Positions 27,785 to 33,179 of a DNA stretch of 33,179 nt are shown in pieces; position 1 is the stretch's first letter; each line of letters begins with the position of its first letter. The translations under genes were made by a program, and so were the position numbers. The DNA is from Erysipelotrichaceae bacterium (GTDB lineage Bacteria > Bacillota_I > Bacilli_A > RFN20 > CAG-631): contig JALEMY010000063.1 in NCBI GenBank assembly GCA_022767485.1, forward strand, positions 1 to 33,179, read 5' to 3'. A model generated the notes under the pieces. That model did no database searches. It was not told where the DNA came from and worked only from the letters and a program-made list of their open reading frames with translations.

Positions 27785-29782
27785 TTAATTATTTGGCAAA
27801 GCACCTTCATAAGAATTTCTATAACTCTTATCTAACACATTATATTTACCTGCTCCATACATATTATCAACACATTCTTGTAAGAACAACCAAATAGTTT
27901 CTGTGTTACTGTTGATTTCATCTTCAATATCAGTTAAATGCGCTTGAATTGTTGTCACATATGAATCAGTTCCTAAAGTGCCGGTTTGCGTCTCAGAATC
28001 GATAAAATATGAATCTCTATTACGCCAGCGATATAACACGTCCTTCTTTGTTTCTTCACCTGTATCAGTTTCATCAGCAACTTCAATTGGTTCATTGTTA
28101 TAATTCAAACATGTAATATAATCATCGCCAAAGCCATCAAGCATATAAATACTATCAAGCATTGTTACTAAACCATAAGTAATATTAGAAAAGTATTCTA
28201 CATCAGCATCTTTTATTCCATTTTCATCTGGAATAACAAACAAGTCATTACAATCAAACCATTGTTTCATTTGATATGTCCAATTATCGATATAATCAAT
28301 AGCAGGATCTAAAGAAGGATTATCGGTTTGAAATGAAAATTTACTACCGCGTTTTGTTAATGGCATTGTCAAATCACCTTTATAATCAGTACCATTGAAA
28401 TTATACGTTACTTCAGCTCGTCCTTTAATAGCTCTAGGATCAAGGCCCATAAACATTGAAAAATAAGCAGCAACATCCATTTCAAGTTGAGCATTTTCAC
28501 TGCATGGTTTACCTATTGGACATTGATTACCTACAATGACTCCTCCAATTCCAACACCAGAATATAATGGAGAATCTTCATCAACTCTAGGATAAGGTAA
28601 ATAATCTACTTTAACACTTGGATTATGTTGCTTTGTAAAGTTGGAAATGTTTGATATTGCCCATGGTGCTTCTGCATAAAATGTACAATATTGATCGGAA
28701 ATAAAATTTTCATTTGATTTCCAAATAGCAGCATTTGGAAAGGCATCTTTCTTAGTTTTTCCAACAGAAGTCATATCATACATATATACACAATTTTGAG
28801 AAATCTGTTGTTCGTAGTTTAACAACTTTGAAATTGTTGTTTGAACTTGAGGACTACTAATATCTACAGAACTTTCTCTTATAAATTGACTAAATACTGT
28901 AGGCATTGAATAAGAAAGCAAATTATCTACTACTTTTGATAATCCAGCATGCGTATCTGTTGTTGAACGATCAATAGCATTAACAAAACTTTCCCATGTA
29001 AAGTTATCAACCCATTGTTTGTATGCTTCACTATTTTGTCCTAATGATTCATCAATTACATCAGATACAATCGTATATTCTTCTATAGAATTTAAATTTA
29101 CAAAAATTCCCCAAGGGTCTGCAAGTATTGGAAAACCAGCTTGAAAACCGCCAAAATTAAATCTAGATAAAAAGTACTCATTGAATTGTTGAAAATATTC
29201 ACTGTCTTTATAACGATTTAAATCATAACATAAACCATCAGCTAATTCATCAACAACATGTCTCGTTCCCCACATTAATTGTGGTAAGTGACCATTCATT
29301 CCAATGTAATCTTTCAATGTGTAATCATAATCAGCTATAGAACAATATCTCAAATTAATTTTTACGTTTGGGGCTAGTTTTTTAAAAGCACTTGCAGCTC
29401 CAAAAAACTTTGCCATTTCAATTGATGTAACATCATCTTTATGATAGCGATATATTGTATCATTTGGATCAGGACTATAATTACCAATATCAGTGATATA
29501 GCCATCTTGCCCTTCAATATAAGTTAAAAAGTCTATTGAAACAGAGGCATTTAAGACATCATCTGGTATTAATTTTGTATAATCTTCTTCAATTGATCCT
29601 TTATATGATTCATCAGACATAGATTCATAAATATTTCCACTTGAAGATTCATCTGATGGTGTGTTTGATAAATCATCATTTGATGGAGTATTTGATAAAT
29701 CGCTAATTGTATTATCACCACATCCACTTATAGTTAATGAAAGCATAGATATTAGTGAAAGCATTAATATATTTTTTTTCAT
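27785..29782 (-). CDS. large solute-binding-type lipoprotein (paralog 1)
   Basis: 665 aa; MKKNILMLSLISMLSLTISGC lipobox; extensive identity to the next gene; extracellular solute-binding-like composition. Confidence 0.65.
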   Translation of the reverse strand: MKKNILMLSLISMLSLTISGCGDNTISDLSNTPSNDDLSNTPSDESSSGNIYESMSDESYKGSIEEDYTKLIPDDVLNASVSIDFLTYIEGQDGYITDIGNYSPDPNDTIYRYHKDDVTSIEMAKFFGAASAFKKLAPNVKINLRYCSIADYDYTLKDYIGMNGHLPQLMWGTRHVVDELADGLCYDLNRYKDSEYFQQFNEYFLSRFNFGGFQAGFPILADPWGIFVNLNSIEEYTIVSDVIDESLGQNSEAYKQWVDNFTWESFVNAIDRSTTDTHAGLSKVVDNLLSYSMPTVFSQFIRESSVDISSPQVQTTISKLLNYEQQISQNCVYMYDMTSVGKTKKDAFPNAAIWKSNENFISDQYCTFYAEAPWAISNISNFTKQHNPSVKVDYLPYPRVDEDSPLYSGVGIGGVIVGNQCPIGKPCSENAQLEMDVAAYFSMFMGLDPRAIKGRAEVTYNFNGTDYKGDLTMPLTKRGSKFSFQTDNPSLDPAIDYIDNWTYQMKQWFDCNDLFVIPDENGIKDADVEYFSNITYGLVTMLDSIYMLDGFGDDYITCLNYNNEPIEVADETDTGEETKKDVLYRWRNRDSYFIDSETQTGTLGTDSYVTTIQAHLTDIEDEINSNTETIWLFLQECVDNMYGAGKYNVLDKSYRNSYEGALPNN

Positions 29783-29814
29783 ATAATATTTTTCTCCTTT
29801 ATATTAATGTTAAA

Positions 29815-29841
29815 AAGGAAGCAACAAATCGATGCTTCCTT
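29815..29841 (-). terminator. terminator between the two lipoprotein paralogs
   Basis: Minus strand AAGGAAGCA-tcgatttgt-TGCTTCCTTTTT. Confidence 0.8.
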
Positions 29842-29855
29842 AATTAAATGTTTAA

Positions 29856-31862
29856 CTAGTTAGGCAAAGCTCCTTCATATGAATTTCTATATGATCTATC
29901 TAATACATCATATTTTCCTGAGCCATACATATTATCGACACATTCTTGTAAGAATAACCAAGCAATATTTGTGTTGTCATTAATTTCATTTTCGATTTCT
30001 GCTAATCTTGCAATTACTGTTGTTACATAAGAATCTGTACCAAGAGTGCCTGTTTGAGTATCTTTATCAATAAATCTAGTAAATCTACCACACCAGTTAG
30101 CAAAGATATCTTTAGTTTTTTCATCTTCAGAATCAATATCTGGAACTGCAACTGGTTCATTCCAGTAGTTTAAGCATGTTACATAATCATCGCCAATGCC
30201 ATCAAGCATATAAACGCTATCTAACATTTTTACAAGTCCATAAGTAATATTTGAAAAATATTCAACATCGGCATCTTTATTACCATTTTCATCAGCAATT
30301 ACATATAAATCATAAACATCAAACCATTTTTTCATTTGATATGTCCAGTTATCAACATAATCAATAGCAGGATCTAAATCTGGATTTTCTGTTTGGAAAG
30401 AGAATTTGCTACCACGTTTAGTAATTGGTAATGCTAAGTCTCCAGTAAAGTCAGTACCATTGAAGTTATATGTGACCTCTGAACGTGCTTGAATAGCTCT
30501 AGGGTCAAGGCCCATAAACATTGCAAAGTATGCTGCCACATCCATTTCAAGTTGTTTGTCTTCAGTGCATACTGTACCAATTGGACATTGATTACCAACT
30601 GTTAAACCTTCAACAGCGATACCTGAGTAAGCTGAAGTATCAGCATCAAGTTTTGGATAAGGTAAAAAGTCAGCTTTAATATTTGAACTATGTTCTTTAG
30701 CGTATTGAGAAATTGTTGTTAAAGCCCATGGAGCTTCAGCATAGAAAGTACAATATTGGTCAACAACGAAGTTTTGTGTACCTAACCAATTCTTTGCGTT
30801 AGGGAAATTGTCTTTTGCTGTATGGCCAGTTGATGTCATATCATACATATATACGCAATTTTGTGATAATGTTTGTTCGTAATTTAATAATTTTGTAATT
30901 GTATTAATAACTTCAGAACTGCTGATATCTACAGAACCATTAGCGATAAATTGACTATTGATAGATGGAACTGAATATGAAGTGAAATATTCAACAACTC
31001 TTGAAAGTCCTGCGTGTGTATCGTTTGTTGAACGATCAACAGCACTTACAAAATTATCCCAAGTAAAGTTATCAACCCATTCTTTGTAAGCATCTGTATT
31101 TTGTTGTAATGTTTCATCAACAACATCAGATACGATTGAATATTCTTCAAGATTATTTAAATTTACGAATACACCCCAAGGTTCTCCAGCGATTGGAAGT
31201 CCTGCTTGGAATCCACCAAAATTAAATCTACTCATAAAGTATTCATTGTATTGTTGATAGTATTCTGAATCAGCATATCTTGATAAATCATAACAATAAC
31301 CATCTGACAATTGTTCAACAACATGTCTTGTACCCCACATTAAATGTGGAAGACTTCCATTATGCATTCCAACATAATCTTTTAATGTGTAATCATAATC
31401 ACCTATTGAACAATATCTCAAATTGATTTTTACGTTTGGTGCAAGTTTTTTAAATGCACTAGCTGCACCAAAATACTTAGCCATTTCAATTGATGTAACA
31501 TCATCTTTATGGTAGCGATAAGTAGTGTCGTTTGGATCTGGGCTATAATTACCAATATCAGTAATATATCCATCTTGTCCTTCAATATAAACTAAAAAAT
31601 CAATTGACACATTTGCATTCAATACTTTTTCTGGAATCAAGCCAGTGTAATCATCATCAATTTCACCTTTATAAGATTCATCAGAAATCGATTCATAAAT
31701 ATCCTTACTTGAAGAACTTTCTTCAAATTGGTTATCAGATGAATTATCAACTGGATTTGATGGTACGGATTGATCACTAATATCGTTATCACCACATCCA
31801 GCAATCGTTAAAGAAAGCATAGATATTAATGAAAGCATTAATAAATTCTTTTTCATAAGCAA
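29856..31862 (-). CDS. large solute-binding-type lipoprotein (paralog 2)
   Basis: 668 aa; MKKNLLMLSLISMLSLTIAGC lipobox; tandem paralog of 27785..29782. Confidence 0.65.
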   Translation of the reverse strand: MLMKKNLLMLSLISMLSLTIAGCGDNDISDQSVPSNPVDNSSDNQFEESSSSKDIYESISDESYKGEIDDDYTGLIPEKVLNANVSIDFLVYIEGQDGYITDIGNYSPDPNDTTYRYHKDDVTSIEMAKYFGAASAFKKLAPNVKINLRYCSIGDYDYTLKDYVGMHNGSLPHLMWGTRHVVEQLSDGYCYDLSRYADSEYYQQYNEYFMSRFNFGGFQAGLPIAGEPWGVFVNLNNLEEYSIVSDVVDETLQQNTDAYKEWVDNFTWDNFVSAVDRSTNDTHAGLSRVVEYFTSYSVPSINSQFIANGSVDISSSEVINTITKLLNYEQTLSQNCVYMYDMTSTGHTAKDNFPNAKNWLGTQNFVVDQYCTFYAEAPWALTTISQYAKEHSSNIKADFLPYPKLDADTSAYSGIAVEGLTVGNQCPIGTVCTEDKQLEMDVAAYFAMFMGLDPRAIQARSEVTYNFNGTDFTGDLALPITKRGSKFSFQTENPDLDPAIDYVDNWTYQMKKWFDVYDLYVIADENGNKDADVEYFSNITYGLVKMLDSVYMLDGIGDDYVTCLNYWNEPVAVPDIDSEDEKTKDIFANWCGRFTRFIDKDTQTGTLGTDSYVTTVIARLAEIENEINDNTNIAWLFLQECVDNMYGSGKYDVLDRSYRNSYEGALPN

Positions 31863-32094
31863 TTATTCCTCCTTTGTGTAATTTGCTTTTTCATTTTTAT
31901 TATAAGTTATTTTCAAATTATTGTTAAGCATTTTTAATTGATTATCCAAAAAATGACTATTTTAGTTAAAAAATTGCTAGTTAAAAACAAATTTTGGCAT
32001 TTTTTTATAATAATAAAAAATAAATTTATTTTTTCGTTCATTTTTTATGAACTTTTTGATAATATATAGTATGAACAAAAAAGAAGGTGTATTT

Positions 32095-32868
32095 ATGAGT
32101 TTATTATTCTTTGCTCTTCCTATTACTGGAATTGCTACAACTATTATCGATATCATTCTTGCTATATTACTTTTTGCAATAGTTATATATTTTTGCTTTC
32201 GCTTTAAACTTTCAAATAAAGTAATAATTAGTGTATCTATTGCTTGCGCATTGGTTTTGCTTTCAGAAATTTTTGATTTCAAGGCACTTCGTGGAGCTAC
32301 AATTATCACTTTATGTTTACTAACAGTATATGCTTCATTACTACTTTCTAACTCGGAAAAAGAAATAGAAATAAGAAAGAATAAAAAAGTATCAAAAAAG
32401 GAAGCTTCACTTACAGAAAATGAAAGCGATGAACTTATTGAAAATCTTCATAAAGCAGTAATTTCCTTGTCTTCTACACAAACTGGAGCTTTAATCACTC
32501 TTGAAAGAAGCGATGACTTATCTGTTTATATGCAAAAATCCGGAACAAAAATTAGCGCTCCTGTTACACCTGAATTGTTAGAGACTATCTTTTATAAAGG
32601 GACACCTTTACATGATGGTGCCACAATTATCCGCGGAAACATGATCGTTTCTTCTGCAGTTTTCTACCAACCAACACAAAAACCATTAAATGGAAAATAT
32701 GGTTCAAGACATAGAGCAGCAATTGGCTTTTCTGAAGTTTGTGATGCGCTAACAATTGTTATTTCAGAAGAGACAGGAAAAGTATCGTTCGCTTATAAAG
32801 GAGAATTAACTACCATTGCTGTAGGGCAATTTGTAGAAAAATTTAAAGAATTTTACTATAATAATTAA
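32095..32868 (+). CDS. cdaA: CdaA-type diadenylate cyclase (c-di-AMP synthase)
   Basis: ORF opens at 32047; ATG at 32095 follows AAGAAGGTG. N-terminal TM segments, then DisA_N motifs TPLHDGATIIRG and GSRHRAAIGFSE. Confidence 0.92.
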   Translation: MSLLFFALPITGIATTIIDIILAILLFAIVIYFCFRFKLSNKVIISVSIACALVLLSEIFDFKALRGATIITLCLLTVYASLLLSNSEKEIEIRKNKKVSKKEASLTENESDELIENLHKAVISLSSTQTGALITLERSDDLSVYMQKSGTKISAPVTPELLETIFYKGTPLHDGATIIRGNMIVSSAVFYQPTQKPLNGKYGSRHRAAIGFSEVCDALTIVISEETGKVSFAYKGELTTIAVGQFVEKFKEFYYNN

Positions 32869-32922
32869 AAGGGGCTGTTGAAAAACCTATAATTTAAAAT
32901 AGGTTGGACAACAGTCCTTTTA
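32867..32922 (+). terminator. nested hairpin downstream of cdaA that may act as its terminator
   Basis: aaaaggggctgttg ... caacagtcctttt with inner aacctat/ataggtt. Confidence 0.55.
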
Positions 32923-33179
32923 TTATCTATCAAGAGGTTTTTCAACAAGCTTCGCTTGTTGTTTTTAATTTTTATTCTTATTCACATTTTGATTAATCTT
33001 TTTGCCTTTCTTAGAAAGTTTTTTCTTACTTGGCTTTGCCATTACTTGTGGCTCAAGATCATTAGGAGCAATCCAATATTTGATTTGCTTTCCTGTCTCA
33101 AAAAATCTAAATAATTTTGCTATGTTAAAGCCAAGAGCGTTAAGCATAAATTCACAACTAACTTTTTTTAAAGACCTTC
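32871..33179 (-). mobile_element. 3' end of an IS1182-like element, continuing past the window
   Basis: Terminal sequence ggggctgttgaaaaacct, subterminal hairpins, and a transposase C-terminus whose frame stays open to the window edge. Confidence 0.6.
32965..33179 (-). CDS. transposase C-terminal fragment (IS1182-like), partial
   Basis: Frame reads ...RSLKKVSCEFMLNALGFNIAKLFRFFETGKQIKYWIAPNDLEPQVMAKPSKKKLSKKGKKINQNVNKNKN*; the 33147 Met in the ORF track is internal. Confidence 0.65.
   Translation of the reverse strand, partial: RSLKKVSCEFMLNALGFNIAKLFRFFETGKQIKYWIAPNDLEPQVMAKPSKKKLSKKGKKINQNVNKNKN

Noticed and set aside
31977-32309. 110-aa minus-strand ORF
   Set aside because: Antisense to cdaA TM region and its promoter.

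Overview
AT-rich window, probably from a Bacilli/Mollicutes-like bacterium (taxonomy inferred from composition and gene style only). From left to right: a tRNA-Arg/tRNA-Cys pair with its own promoter and terminator; a degraded IS remnant; a minus-strand RiPP-type cluster (7364 to 925) made of a Cys/Thr-rich precursor, a radical SAM/SPASM maturase, a frame-disrupted PqqD-like protein, an HPr-kinase-like protein, an ABC transporter, an S24/S26-like peptidase and a nucleotidyltransferase-like protein; an intact IS1634-family element flanked by an 89-bp direct repeat; a polyamine (pot) transport operon with a cupin regulator; two ABC-ATPase/FtsX-type permease fusions; a group containing a degenerate AroA-like protein, a metallo-beta-lactamase-fold protein, two poorly characterised proteins and a SAM methyltransferase; a GH26-like lipoprotein; two tandem paralogous solute-binding-type lipoproteins; a CdaA-type diadenylate cyclase; and the 3' part of an IS1182-like transposase at the right edge. 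The strongest leads are the RiPP cluster (unusual precursor, Cys in the peptidase serine position, PqqD frameshift at a homopolymer, inverted repeats bracketing the precursor), the AroA-like protein missing the usual catalytic signatures, and the long target duplication of the IS1634 element. All calls are from reading the sequence; no searches were run.
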